Source of the DNA: Bacteroidales bacterium
GTDB taxonomy: Bacteria; Bacteroidota; Bacteroidia; Bacteroidales; UBA932
Direction of reading: 5' to 3'
Length of the DNA: 64,000 nucleotides
Assembly (NCBI GenBank): GCA_017443845.1
Contig: JAFSXX010000017.1
Coordinates: 62,001 to 126,000, forward strand
In this document: in pieces, positions 8,412 to 16,423 of the stretch
Layout of the letters: every line of letters begins with the position of its first letter
Numbering within the stretch: position 1 is the stretch's first letter
Position numbers and translations under genes: made by a program
The notes under the pieces: generated by a model
Seen by the model: only the letters and a program-made list of their open reading frames with translations
What the model was told of the DNA's origin: nothing
The model's database searches: none

Positions 8412-9767
8412 TCACTCCTCCTCCATCATAAGGTCGATGCCTTTTGAAACTATTTCCTGAATCTCGATCTTCGAGGGGCAGACATACTCGCACAGCGCCA
8501 CATCCTCCTCCACCACCTCGTAGATGCCGAGCTTCTCCATCTTGTCGCGGTCCCCGGCCAGGATAGCCTTGAAGAGCTCCACCGGATAGATATCCATCGG
8601 GAAGACCTTGGAGTAGATGTCGCCCATCACGAAGGCGCGGACGCTGCCGTTGACCGAGGTGTCCATCTCGAACTTGTGGGGCCCCAGAAGATGGGCGGGA
8701 TAGAGATGCGAGAAGCTGAATTTATTGAACCTGAACGGCTTTGCCCAGCCGAAGGACTCGCGTCCCTCCCCTTCCTGGATGACCGTCACCATATCGTCGT
8801 AGAAACGCAGGAAGCCTTCGCGGCCCACATTGGCGCCGGTCAGGACATCGCCGCTGATGATGCGCAGGTTGCCCTGCCAGTGGTCGAAGTGGTCCTCGAT
8901 GTCGGCCATCGCCAGGCCGGGAAGGCACTCCACATAGGAAGGATTGAGGGCCGCCGGACCGGTCATCGCCACCAGGCGGCGCATATCGTACCAGCCGTTG
9001 AGGAAGAAGCGCCCTATGGCCGCCACGTGCTGGAGGGTCACCGTCCAGATGACCTCGCCCTTGTTGATGGGGCTGATGCGGTTGATCTGCACGCCCACAT
9101 TTCCGGCGGGATGGGGCCCGTAAACCGAGTGCTGTATGACGCCCTTGAGCTTGTGGAAATCGGAACCGGCGTAGTTCCTCACGGGCAGGCAGAGATGGAT
9201 TCCTCCGCGGGTGAGCCTGCCGAGCACATCGATTCCGGTTTGGAGTTCCTCCAGATGGCCGGCGAGCGCGAAGTCGTAATCGGGAGCCACCGGGACCGAC
9301 GAGAAGGCCGAGACGAATATCGAGTTGGGCATCCTCTCGGGGTCGGCGATGATCCCGAAGGGACGCTGCCTGATGCAGGGCCACAGGCCGCCCTGGAGCA
9401 TAAGCCGGATTATGGCGGAGCGCTCCATCGAAGAGGGCTTGCCGACATCGAAGGAGAGGTGCTCCCGCGAAGCATCAGCAGCCACGCGGACCTCCTCGAG
9501 CGAGCCGTCGGGGCCGAGGGTCACCGAAGTGACCTGGCCGCAGGCAGGCGAACAGAAGAGTACCTGCGGGCGGCGGATGTCGGAAAACAGGGGCGTCCCG
9601 GCGACGACACGGGCCCCTTCCGCAACCTCGGCGCGAGCCTTCAGGCCACGGAAATCGGACGGCCGCAAAGCTATCGTCCCGGAACCCACGCGTTTGGCCA
9701 CATAGAGCTGCGCCTCACCCGTCAGGGGTATGTCGAGCCCCCTTTTTATCCTTATGTGTTCCGACAT
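8412..9767 (-). CDS. nqrA: Na+-translocating NADH:quinone reductase subunit A
   Basis: NqrA is the cytoplasmic-side subunit without a covalent cofactor and is the first gene of the operon. The 451-residue product starts MSEHIRIKRGLDIPLTGEAQ. The frame is open further upstream, but those codons cover the promoter and the divergent helicase gene, so the ATG at 9767 is used. Family stretches include GKPSSMERSAIIRLML and a C-terminal CEYVCPSKIEIQEIVSKGID. The leader is only about 15 bases from the predicted transcription start. Confidence 0.96.
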   Translation of the reverse strand: MSEHIRIKRGLDIPLTGEAQLYVAKRVGSGTIALRPSDFRGLKARAEVAEGARVVAGTPLFSDIRRPQVLFCSPACGQVTSVTLGPDGSLEEVRVAADASREHLSFDVGKPSSMERSAIIRLMLQGGLWPCIRQRPFGIIADPERMPNSIFVSAFSSVPVAPDYDFALAGHLEELQTGIDVLGRLTRGGIHLCLPVRNYAGSDFHKLKGVIQHSVYGPHPAGNVGVQINRISPINKGEVIWTVTLQHVAAIGRFFLNGWYDMRRLVAMTGPAALNPSYVECLPGLAMADIEDHFDHWQGNLRIISGDVLTGANVGREGFLRFYDDMVTVIQEGEGRESFGWAKPFRFNKFSFSHLYPAHLLGPHKFEMDTSVNGSVRAFVMGDIYSKVFPMDIYPVELFKAILAGDRDKMEKLGIYEVVEEDVALCEYVCPSKIEIQEIVSKGIDLMMEEE

Positions 9768-9774
9768 TTTATTC

Positions 9775-9805
9775 TTTGAAACTGAATGCAAATATACTAC
9801 TTTTG
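9775..9805 (+). promoter_or_regulatory. Promoter of the UvrD/PcrA helicase gene
   Basis: TTTG at 9775-9778 and TACTTTTG at 9798-9805 are separated by 19 bases, matching the Bacteroidetes -33/-7 promoter architecture at every specified position. The start codon follows at 9814, so the leader is very short. Confidence 0.8.
9789..9796 (-). promoter_or_regulatory. -7 promoter element of nqrABCDEF
   Basis: The minus strand reads TATATTTG (TAnnTTTG) about 22 bases before the nqrA start. It sits inside the spacer of the divergent helicase promoter and is one base from its -7 element, so the two promoters occupy the same DNA on opposite strands. Confidence 0.65.
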
Positions 9806-9813
9806 CATCATAT

Positions 9814-12327
9814 ATGGAGACGAAGAAGAGAGATATTTTGGAGGGATTGAATTCCGCCCAGAGTGACGCGGTCCGCTGTACCGACGGGCCGTCGCTGATA
9901 GTGGCAGGGGCCGGATCCGGCAAGACCAGGGTCCTCACCTGCAAGATAGCATATATGATAGAGAACGGGGTCCGCCCCTCGCAGATCCTGGCCCTGACCT
10001 TCACCAAGAAGGCGGCCGGCGAGATGAAGGAGCGAATCGCGGCGCTGATCGGCGAGAACCTCGCCAGATGGATATGGATGGGCACGTTCCATTCGATATT
10101 CATCCGCTTCCTGCGCGAATATGCCGACAGGCTCGGCTATCCCGCGCAGTTCACAATCTACGACCAGTCCGACTCCCGCAGCCTGGTCAAGCAGTGCATA
10201 AAGGAGCTGCAGCTAGACGACAAGATATACAAGCCGAACGACGTGCAGAACCGCATCTCGCTGGCCAAGAACAACCTCCGCACTCCGGCCGGCTACCGCG
10301 CCGACCCCGTTATAGCCGAGGAGGACCGCGCGAGCCGCAAGCCGCGCATAGCCGATGTCTATGCCCTCTACCAGCAGAAGTGCAAGCAGGCGGGAGCGAT
10401 GGACTTCGACGACATCCTGCTCAACACCAATATCCTTTTCCGCGACCATCCGGATGCCCTCGAGGCCATCTCGGAGCGGTTTACCCACATTCTGGTGGAC
10501 GAGTACCAGGACACCAACTACGCACAGTACCTGATTCTCAACAAGCTGGCCCGTCGCCACCGCAACATCAGCGTGGTGGGCGACGACTCGCAGAGCATCT
10601 ACAGCTTCCGCGGGGCCCGCATCGAGAACATACTGCGCTTCCGCAAGGATTACCCCGAGGCGAAGATTTTCCGCCTGGAGCAGAACTACCGCTCCACACA
10701 GACCATAGTCAACGCAGCCAACAGCCTGATTTCCAAGAACGAGAACCGCATTCCCAAAGAGTGCTTTTCCAAATCCGAGATCGGCGAGAAGATACATCTG
10801 ATAAAAGCCTTCACCGACCAGGAGGAGGCCTACCTCACCGCATCGTCCATCATCGAGCGCATCTATTCCGACAAGGCGGACTACGGCAGCTTCGCGATCC
10901 TCTACCGCACCAACGCCCAGTCCAGGACCTTCGAGGAGAGCCTGCGCCGCAAGAACCTCCCCTACCGCATCTACGGAGGCCATTCTTTCTTCGACCGCGA
11001 GGAGATCAAAGATATGCTGGCCTACTTCAAACTGGTGGTCAATCCGCAGGACGATGTCTCGTTCGTGAGGATCGTCAACAAGCCGGCCAGGGCATTGGGC
11101 GACACTTCGATCGCGCATCTGGCCGAAGCGGCGCGAGAGGCGCAGGTGCCGCTTTTCGAGGCCATCGCTCTTCCGGCGGAGAAACTGCTCGCGGCCGGAC
11201 TCAGGGAGGGAGCCATCCGCAAGTTGCGGGAGTTCGCCGCCCTCTTCACCCCGATAATGGAGCGCAGCCGCACCTGCGACGCCTTCACCCTGGCGATGAA
11301 CGTCGGAAGCGCGTCCGGGTATCTCTCGGCCCTCAAGGGCGACACATCTCCCGAGGGGATGAGCCGCCTGGAGAATGTGGAGGAACTTTTCAACGGCGTC
11401 AAGGAGTATGCCGAGGAGGAGGCCGAGATGAGACGCGAGATGGGCGACGACGCCGAGGGAGAGGGTATGGAGATTGTCACCCTCAACGATTATCTCGAGA
11501 ATATCTATCTTATGTCGGAGGTCGAAAAGGATGACCTCGCCGACGGGGAGGATTCCACGAACCGTATAACCCTCATGACGGTGCACGCCGCCAAGGGACT
11601 CGAGTTCCCTTATGTCTATGTAGCCGGTATGGAGGAGAATCTATTCCCATCGCAGGGGATGTTCGCCTCTAACGCCGAGATCGAGGAGGAGCGGCGTCTC
11701 TTCTATGTGGCCCTTACCCGCGCGGAGAAGGTGGCTACGGTCTCCTTCGCCCGCAGCCGCAAGAGGTGGGGCAAGGATGAGAGCAATCCGGTGAGCCGCT
11801 TCGTGAGGGAGATCGACCCGCGCTATCTCGACGCTCCTGTGGATGACGACAATCCTTTTGGTTCGCGTACAGGCGCTTCTTACAGCGAACGGGATTTCAG
11901 GACGGACCGCAATGCCGGCGGTTATTGGGAGCGGGCAGGCGGCTATTATGGCAACGGCAGGCCGCAGTATGTCAAGGATGGCGGCCAGAGGCCAGGGAGT
12001 TCGCAGTATGTCAGGGATGGCGGCCAGAGGCCCGGGAGTTCGCAGACGATGGGGTTCCAGGCAAAGGGTTCGCAGACGGGAATGCCGCAGCAGAGCGCCA
12101 GGCCGTCGTTCTCAAAGCCGCTCAACACCGCTCCAAGGGCCGATTTCAAGCCGGATCCCATTTCGGAGCTGGCGCCCGGGCAGAGGGTCGAGCACGACCG
12201 TTTCGGCTTTGGGACCATCCTTCATTTCGAGGATGACGGCCCCAACAGGAAGGCTGTCGTCCAGTTCGATGAAGGCGGGAAGAAGACCCTGCTGCTAAAA
12301 TTCGCCAAGCTCCGCATCGACCGATAG
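9814..12327 (+). CDS. UvrD/PcrA-type superfamily 1 DNA helicase
   Basis: This 837-residue 3'-5' ATP-dependent helicase is of the UvrD/PcrA/Rep group used in nucleotide excision and mismatch repair and in removal of RecA filaments. Visible motifs are Walker A AGAGSGKTR (residues 31-39), VDEYQDT (motif II), GDDSQSIYSFRGA (III), the QNYRST motif, TVHAAKGLEFPYVYVAG (V) and YVALTRAEK (VI). The start METKKRD follows directly after the promoter; upstream in-frame codons overlap it. The C-terminal tail (about 690-780) is low-complexity, with a 13-residue tandem repeat, and ends in a PcrA/UvrD-like Tudor segment (GQRVEHDRFGFGTI). Confidence 0.93.
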   Translation: METKKRDILEGLNSAQSDAVRCTDGPSLIVAGAGSGKTRVLTCKIAYMIENGVRPSQILALTFTKKAAGEMKERIAALIGENLARWIWMGTFHSIFIRFLREYADRLGYPAQFTIYDQSDSRSLVKQCIKELQLDDKIYKPNDVQNRISLAKNNLRTPAGYRADPVIAEEDRASRKPRIADVYALYQQKCKQAGAMDFDDILLNTNILFRDHPDALEAISERFTHILVDEYQDTNYAQYLILNKLARRHRNISVVGDDSQSIYSFRGARIENILRFRKDYPEAKIFRLEQNYRSTQTIVNAANSLISKNENRIPKECFSKSEIGEKIHLIKAFTDQEEAYLTASSIIERIYSDKADYGSFAILYRTNAQSRTFEESLRRKNLPYRIYGGHSFFDREEIKDMLAYFKLVVNPQDDVSFVRIVNKPARALGDTSIAHLAEAAREAQVPLFEAIALPAEKLLAAGLREGAIRKLREFAALFTPIMERSRTCDAFTLAMNVGSASGYLSALKGDTSPEGMSRLENVEELFNGVKEYAEEEAEMRREMGDDAEGEGMEIVTLNDYLENIYLMSEVEKDDLADGEDSTNRITLMTVHAAKGLEFPYVYVAGMEENLFPSQGMFASNAEIEEERRLFYVALTRAEKVATVSFARSRKRWGKDESNPVSRFVREIDPRYLDAPVDDDNPFGSRTGASYSERDFRTDRNAGGYWERAGGYYGNGRPQYVKDGGQRPGSSQYVRDGGQRPGSSQTMGFQAKGSQTGMPQQSARPSFSKPLNTAPRADFKPDPISELAPGQRVEHDRFGFGTILHFEDDGPNRKAVVQFDEGGKKTLLLKFAKLRIDR
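11964..12041 (+). repeat. 39-bp tandem repeat inside the helicase C-terminal tail
   Basis: Two head-to-tail 39-bp units encode QYVKDGGQRPGSS and QYVRDGGQRPGSS, in frame. They lie in the flexible linker before the Tudor-like end of the helicase, so copy changes would only alter linker length. Confidence 0.85.
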
Positions 12328-12338
12328 CCCACGCAGTC

Positions 12339-12394
12339 ATGCCTGCGAAGGCAGGAATCTCCACGGCAACCGTCATGCCTGCGAAGGCAGGCAT
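12339..12394. repeat. Short palindromic repeats, left pair
   Basis: Two copies of ATGCCTGCGAAGGCAGGCAT (8-bp stem, GAAG loop) lie at 12339-12358 (one mismatch) and 12375-12394. Each sits in a longer shared context, GTCATGCC...ATC. The same unit recurs on the far side of the 52-bp array. Interspersed repeats of this kind are widespread in bacteria and are often mis-called as proteins containing AFAGMT. Confidence 0.85.
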
Positions 12395-12428
12395 CCCCAC
12401 GGCAACCGTCAAGCCCTCCATCCGTTCC

Positions 12429-12778
12429 CCTCGTCCCATTTTCGGGGACGACAGCGACACTTCGGTGCGGTTTCTGTCGCCCTCGTCCCATTTTTTGGGA
12501 CGACAGCGACACTTCGGTGCGGTTTCTGTCGCCCTCGTCCCACTTTTTGGGACGACAGCGACACTTCGGTGCGGTTTCTGTCGTCCTCGTCCCACTTTTT
12601 GGGACGACAGCGACACTTTCGGGTGGTTTCTGTCGCCCTCGTCCCACTTTTTGGGACGACAGCGACACTTCGGTGCGGTTTCTGTCGCCCTCGTCCCACT
12701 TTTGGGGACGACAGCGAAACTTCGGTGCGGTTTCTGTCGCCCTCGTCCCACTTTTTGGGACGACAGCGACACTTTCGG
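12429..12778. repeat. 52-bp hairpin minisatellite, six full units and one partial
   Basis: Units start at 12429, 12481, 12533, 12585, 12637, 12689 and 12741, exactly 52 bp apart, and the last is cut after 38 bp. Each unit boundary can fold as TGTCGC-cct-CGTCCCA-loop-TGGGACG-aca-GCGACA, with a 15-base linker CTTCGGTGCGGTTTC. Units differ at only a few positions, mostly in the loop. Because 52 is not a multiple of three and the unit holds no stop codon on either strand, all six frames stay open. I treat this as non-coding. Confidence 0.92.
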
Positions 12779-12786
12779 CAACCGTC

Positions 12787-12862
12787 ATGCCTGCGAAGGC
12801 AGGCATCTCCCATCAACTGTCATGTCCACAAAGGCAACCGTAATGCCTGCGAAGGCAGGCAT
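12787..12862. repeat. Short palindromic repeats, right pair
   Basis: Perfect copies of ATGCCTGCGAAGGCAGGCAT lie at 12787-12806 and 12843-12862, separated by a decayed piece (CTGTCATGTCCACAAAGGCAACC). With the left pair they bracket the 52-bp array, as if the array expanded inside a cluster of these elements. Confidence 0.85.
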
Positions 12863-13002
12863 CCCTCCGCGCGGCAGAACCTTTCCCGCCACGGCGCTTA
12901 GTGCGCCGCGTCGGGAAGAACCTGCCGCTCCACAACGCCTGCGCACGGCGAAAGCTTATATTTTTGGCACAGTTCTTGTATAAATTTCGAACGAAGTTTT
13001 TC

Positions 13003-13201
13003 ATAGTTTAAGTTTAAGTTTAGGTTAGAAGAGGGGACCTTAGGAAGCCGACAGCTCCGAGGGTCCCCGAATTTATTGTTGAAGGATGTCTGTATTCCAA
13101 TCACCCGGGAAGGGGAGGGACTCAAGTTGCCGTGGAGAATAAAGCACTGTGTATCGGGATAATGATGAAAACAACCCCTCAAAATCCGATAGGGTTGTTT
13201 T
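13003..13201 (+). ncRNA. Possible structured RNA ending in a terminator-like hairpin
   Basis: I find no convincing gene in 12863-13430. Within it, after a triplicated AGTTTA motif (13003-13022), 13033-13068 folds as GGGGACC...GGTCCCC around an inner GG-AGC/GCT-CC stem. 13168-13177 (AAAACAACCC) pairs with 13192-13201 (GGGTTGTTTT), a terminator shape with T-runs for either strand. A small RNA between these is possible. I cannot match it to a known family, and no strong promoter is visible. Confidence 0.3.
13168..13201. terminator. Bidirectional terminator-like hairpin
   Basis: A 10-bp stem (AAAACAACCC with GGGTTGTTTT) around a 14-base loop gives U-runs on the 3' side in both directions. It stands alone between the repeat block and the next lipoprotein gene, so it may end a small RNA or insulate the lipoprotein promoter. 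Confidence 0.6.
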
Positions 13202-13370
13202 CGGGATTCAACAGATAGACAGGAAGATAAGCTCCACGGCTCTTTTCTTGGAAACGATTTATACTCACAGCAACGAGTCCTCGTTTATTCAATAGAATCA
13301 TCACTCCAAGAAGGAAGTGGCCGTCAATCAAGCCAACTTAGAATTGTTTCACAACGGAATAATCCTCGCT

Positions 13371-13401
13371 TTTGAAATTACGGCTGAATGCACTACCTTT
13401 G
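13371..13401 (+). promoter_or_regulatory. Promoter of the 220-residue lipoprotein gene
   Basis: TTTG at 13371-13374 and TACCTTTG at 13394-13401 lie 19 bases apart, a full match to the Bacteroidetes promoter. It also decides the start codon: the ATG at 13413 would leave almost no leader, so 13431 is preferred. Confidence 0.8.
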
Positions 13402-13430
13402 GAAGTGATAAAATGATAGAACGATTCGAT

Positions 13431-14093
13431 ATGAAACGGTTCAAATTGGTATTGGCAATAGCCGCGGCGCTGGTTCTGACGACCTCCTGCGCCGTCACGA
13501 AATATGCATCGGAAGTCCCCGCCTCGCAGGTGACCTCCATCGCTCTGCTGCAGCCCCTTTCGTACATTGATTATTTGGACAACAACCACAATATGACGCG
13601 GAACGATACCCTTTGCGCAGCTTCGTCCGCGATGGTCGCAAAAGTTGCCGGGGAGTTCCTCCCCATCGACTGTGTCATTCCGGTTAATTATACCGAGGAG
13701 ATGGCCGCCGAGGTCGATGTCCTGCCCGGGCTCGATCCCAAGACCCTTATGAGCGTCACGATCCCCGAAGCCACCAGGGAGCTGATCCTGGCCTCCGGAC
13801 ACCGTTACGGGGCCGTCGTTTTCGCCCGCGGTTTTACCCGCGAGAGGGGCGGATACGCTTCGGATATCGCCAAAGGCGTGATCCTGGGCATCGCGACCGC
13901 GGTGCTGAGTATGGGAATGGTGACGGCCTACGGCATTGCCGAAAAGTGCGAGTCGCAGATTTCGCTTATGATAGTGGATGCAGAGGCGAACAGGGTCATC
14001 TATTACGACCGCTCACTGACACGGGAACTTGAGCCGCTCAAAGAGAACAGTATCCGCTCGCAGCTGAAGAGCGTCCTGAAAGGATTCAAATAA
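13431..14093 (+). CDS. Lipoprotein of unknown function
   Basis: I do not recognise the family. The 220-residue product starts MKRFKLVLAIAAALVLTTSC, a lipoprotein signal peptide with lipobox TTSC, so it should be anchored in an envelope membrane. The middle has an alpha/beta feel with no catalytic motif that I can name. Residues around 145-175 (ISDIAKGVILGIATAV...YGIA) are hydrophobic and Gly/Ala-rich and may be a membrane-inserting helix. The end is basic (SQLKSVLKGFK). It has its own strong promoter and is followed by a separate promoter for the next gene, so it is probably monocistronic. Whether it helps in export or envelope stress is unknown. Confidence 0.8.
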   Translation: MKRFKLVLAIAAALVLTTSCAVTKYASEVPASQVTSIALLQPLSYIDYLDNNHNMTRNDTLCAASSAMVAKVAGEFLPIDCVIPVNYTEEMAAEVDVLPGLDPKTLMSVTIPEATRELILASGHRYGAVVFARGFTRERGGYASDIAKGVILGIATAVLSMGMVTAYGIAEKCESQISLMIVDAEANRVIYYDRSLTRELEPLKENSIRSQLKSVLKGFK

Positions 14094-14111
14094 CGGGCTC
14101 GAAGTATTGAT

Positions 14112-14119
14112 TAATTTTG
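14112..14119 (+). promoter_or_regulatory. -7 promoter element of the SRPBCC gene
   Basis: TAATTTTG matches TAnnTTTG and lies 26 bases before the ATG at 14146, in a short AT-rich gap after the lipoprotein gene. No good -33 box is visible. Confidence 0.55.
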
Positions 14120-14145
14120 CATCTCGATAAATAAAGGAACACACA

Positions 14146-14595
14146 ATGCTCGAAGAGATAACAGGAAAAAACGTCATAATAAATAAACCTTCCTACGCCA
14201 TATATACCGCCCTGTCGGACCTCAACAATATAGCGGCTGCACTGCCAGAGCAGTACCGCGACAAGGTGACCATCGACCAGGACACCATCACAGGGCAGGT
14301 ACAGGGCTTCCAGATCGGAGTCAAGGTCAACAACCGCACTCCCTTCTCGAGGATAGATTTCGAAGGGGCCGGGCAGGTACCGTTCCCCTTCCTCCTCTCC
14401 TTCTTCACCGAACCCGCCGACGACAACACTACATATTTCCACATCGAGCTCAAGGCCGAGCTCAATACCCTGATGAAGATGATGTTCGGCAAGCGCCTCC
14501 AGGAGGTGGTGGACAAACTCACCGAAGGAGTCTCTGCCGCAGCTTCGGGCCAGATTCCCGAAGGCTGGGAGAAATACGCACAGGGCAAATTCTAG
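14146..14595 (+). CDS. SRPBCC (START-like) domain protein
   Basis: The 149-residue cytoplasmic protein has the helix-grip fold pattern. It shows an N-terminal strand and helix (KPSYAIYTALSDLNNIAAALPE), a run of alternating strands (DTITGQVQGFQIGVKVNNRTPF) and a long C-terminal helix (LNTLMKMMFGKRLQEVVDKLTEGV). This matches the small SRPBCC proteins found throughout Bacteroidetes, which have a hydrophobic ligand cavity. No ligand is known to me. It ends 9 bases before the rRNA methyltransferase and is likely co-transcribed with it and the Nudix gene. Confidence 0.75.
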   Translation: MLEEITGKNVIINKPSYAIYTALSDLNNIAAALPEQYRDKVTIDQDTITGQVQGFQIGVKVNNRTPFSRIDFEGAGQVPFPFLLSFFTEPADDNTTYFHIELKAELNTLMKMMFGKRLQEVVDKLTEGVSAAASGQIPEGWEKYAQGKF

Positions 14596-14604
14596 GGACT
14601 GGAG

Positions 14605-15912
14605 ATGATTCCGGAGGGATTCAGGGAGTTCATAGCGCAGTCGCTGGGAGAAGACGCGGCCGGCAGGTTGATTGAGGGCCTCGGCCAGGAGCCTCCCGTA
14701 TCGGTCCGTGCCAATCCCGCGAAGATAAGTGAGGCGGAGCTCCGGGAGCATTTCGGCGATCTCGCAGGCGATGCCGTGGAGTGGTCCGAAGATGCATTCT
14801 ACCTCAGGGAACGCCCCTCCTTCACCCTCGACCCCCTCTTCCACGCAGGCGCCTACTATGTCCAGGAAGCCTCCTCGATGTATGTGGGGCATCTGCTGCG
14901 CGGCCTGATCGCCGGCGGCCCTGCCGGATGCCGCATCCTCGACCTCTGCGCCGCCCCCGGCGGAAAATCGACCGATACCGCCTCCCTACTCGGTGCCAAT
15001 GACCTGCTGGTCTCCAACGAAGTGATCGGCAGCCGCGCCTCAATCCTGGCCGAGAATATGGCAAAGTGGGGATTACCGGGAACAGTGGTAACCAACAGCG
15101 ACCCAGTTGCCTTCGCATCGCTGAAGGACTTTTTCGATATCGTGCTGGTCGATGCCCCCTGCTCCGGCGAGGGGATGTTCCGCAAGGACGAGCGCGCAGC
15201 AGCGGAATGGTCACCCGAAACGGTAAATCTCTGCGCGGCAAGGCAGCGGCGCATACTGGCCGATGTATGGCCGGCGCTCCGTGAAGGGGGCCACATAATC
15301 TACTCCACCTGCACCTTCAACCGTTTCGAAGATGAGGAGAACGCTGCCTGGATTGCAACCGAACTCGGAGCTGAACTCATCGGGCAGCGCCATTTCCTTC
15401 CCGGCCGTGACCGCGGCGAAGGGTTCTATTGCGCGTTGCTCCGCAAAGCGGGTGACAAGCCCCACAGCCACGCCCCCTCACTTTCGGCGAAGCGGCTCCC
15501 CTCTCCCGCAGACGACCTCCTCGAAGAGGGATTCCGCCCTCTCGTAAAAGGCACTCTCATCAAAGCCATCCCGGACGCGCTTTCCGGCGCCATCCAGCTG
15601 CTGGAGAGCAAACTGCGGGTAATACGTTCCGGAGTTGCGGTTGCCCAGCTGAAGGGACGCGACCTGATTCCCGAAGCAGACCTCGCACTTTCGACGGCAT
15701 ACAGGCGCGATTCGTTCCCGGAGGTGGAACTGGACAGGGCCACGGCGCTTAAATTCCTGGCGCGGGAGCCTTTCGTACTCGAAGGAATGCCTAAAGGCTT
15801 CTTCCTGCTGACATACAAAAACCTGCCGCTGGGTTTCGTCAAGAATCTCGGCAACCGCTGCAACAACCTCCTGCCGGCATCGCGGCGGATAAGAATGGAT
15901 ATAAGCAAATGA
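14605..15912 (+). CDS. RsmF/RsmB-type rRNA cytosine-C5 methyltransferase
   Basis: This 435-residue SAM-dependent m5C RNA methyltransferase belongs to the NOL1/NOP2/Sun group. Visible are the substrate N-domain (PVSVRANPAKI), the SAM motif LDLCAAPGGKSTDTA (about 111-125), motif IV DAPCSGEGMFRKDE with its conserved Cys, and motif VI STCTFNRFEDEENAAWI with the catalytic Cys. A C-terminal extension (about 280-435) resembles the RsmF PUA-like tail, so 16S rRNA is the likely target. It overlaps the Nudix start by 4 bases (ATGA). Confidence 0.9.
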   Translation: MIPEGFREFIAQSLGEDAAGRLIEGLGQEPPVSVRANPAKISEAELREHFGDLAGDAVEWSEDAFYLRERPSFTLDPLFHAGAYYVQEASSMYVGHLLRGLIAGGPAGCRILDLCAAPGGKSTDTASLLGANDLLVSNEVIGSRASILAENMAKWGLPGTVVTNSDPVAFASLKDFFDIVLVDAPCSGEGMFRKDERAAAEWSPETVNLCAARQRRILADVWPALREGGHIIYSTCTFNRFEDEENAAWIATELGAELIGQRHFLPGRDRGEGFYCALLRKAGDKPHSHAPSLSAKRLPSPADDLLEEGFRPLVKGTLIKAIPDALSGAIQLLESKLRVIRSGVAVAQLKGRDLIPEADLALSTAYRRDSFPEVELDRATALKFLAREPFVLEGMPKGFFLLTYKNLPLGFVKNLGNRCNNLLPASRRIRMDISK

Positions 15913-16391
15913 AAACATACAAGATATACACATCCAAAGGCATCCTGGAGACCGACAGCGAAGCCAACTTCAGAACCATCTGCTCCATGTTCCTGCAGGT
16001 CAACGCGGGCGGCGGCATTGTCCGCAACCGGGAGGGCAAGTATCTGATGATATTCCGCAAAGGATTCTGGGACCTTCCCAAAGGGAAGCAGGAAGATGGT
16101 GAGACCATCGAAGAGTGCGCCCTGCGCGAGGTGGCCGAGGAGACCGGACTAGTGGGGCTCAGGCTCGGCGAGATGATCTGCGAGACGCATCATACTTTCA
16201 ACATATACGGTCCTTCCACCATAAAGCACACCAGCTGGTACTGGATGGATTATGACGGAGATGGCCCTCTTGTACTACAGACAGACGAAGGCATCACCGA
16301 CGCCGCCTGGCTCACAAAAGAAGAAGCCCTCGACCGTGCGGCCGGGAGCTTCGCTTCTATCGCCGAAGTATTAAATACTGCACTTCAGTAA
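15909..16391 (+). CDS. Nudix hydrolase
   Basis: The 160-residue enzyme hydrolyses a nucleoside diphosphate linked to some moiety X. The Nudix box is complete: G-KQEDG-E-TIEECAL-REVAEETGL, matching GX5EX7REUXEEXGU, at about residues 58-80. The N-terminal strand GGGIVRNREGKYLMIFRKG is typical. The substrate is unknown. The start overlaps the methyltransferase stop (ATGA). The last 20 codons contain a 33-bp sequence that recurs beyond the neighbouring hipBA cassette, so the present C-terminus may have been created or restored by that insertion. Confidence 0.9.
   Translation: MKTYKIYTSKGILETDSEANFRTICSMFLQVNAGGGIVRNREGKYLMIFRKGFWDLPKGKQEDGETIEECALREVAEETGLVGLRLGEMICETHHTFNIYGPSTIKHTSWYWMDYDGDGPLVLQTDEGITDAAWLTKEEALDRAAGSFASIAEVLNTALQ
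16332..16364 (+). repeat. 33-bp direct repeat, left copy (inside the Nudix gene 3' end)
   Basis: This copy differs from 17992-18024 at one base only (C16355 against T18015). It encodes part of DRAAGSFASIA of the Nudix hydrolase. The two copies bracket exactly the hipBA genes. Confidence 0.9.
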
Positions 16392-16423
16392 ACAGGTATA
16401 TTTTCACAGATTTGTTTTTCCCG

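Noticed and set aside
12429-12778. 52-bp repeats as a CRISPR array
   Set aside because: Units are directly abutting with no unique spacers, the period is constant over the whole unit, and no cas gene is near.
12146-12983. Long open frames through the 52-bp array and palindromes on both strands
   Set aside because: All six frames are open because the unit lacks stops and is not a multiple of three; the translations are cyclic, basic or low-complexity and have no start signals.
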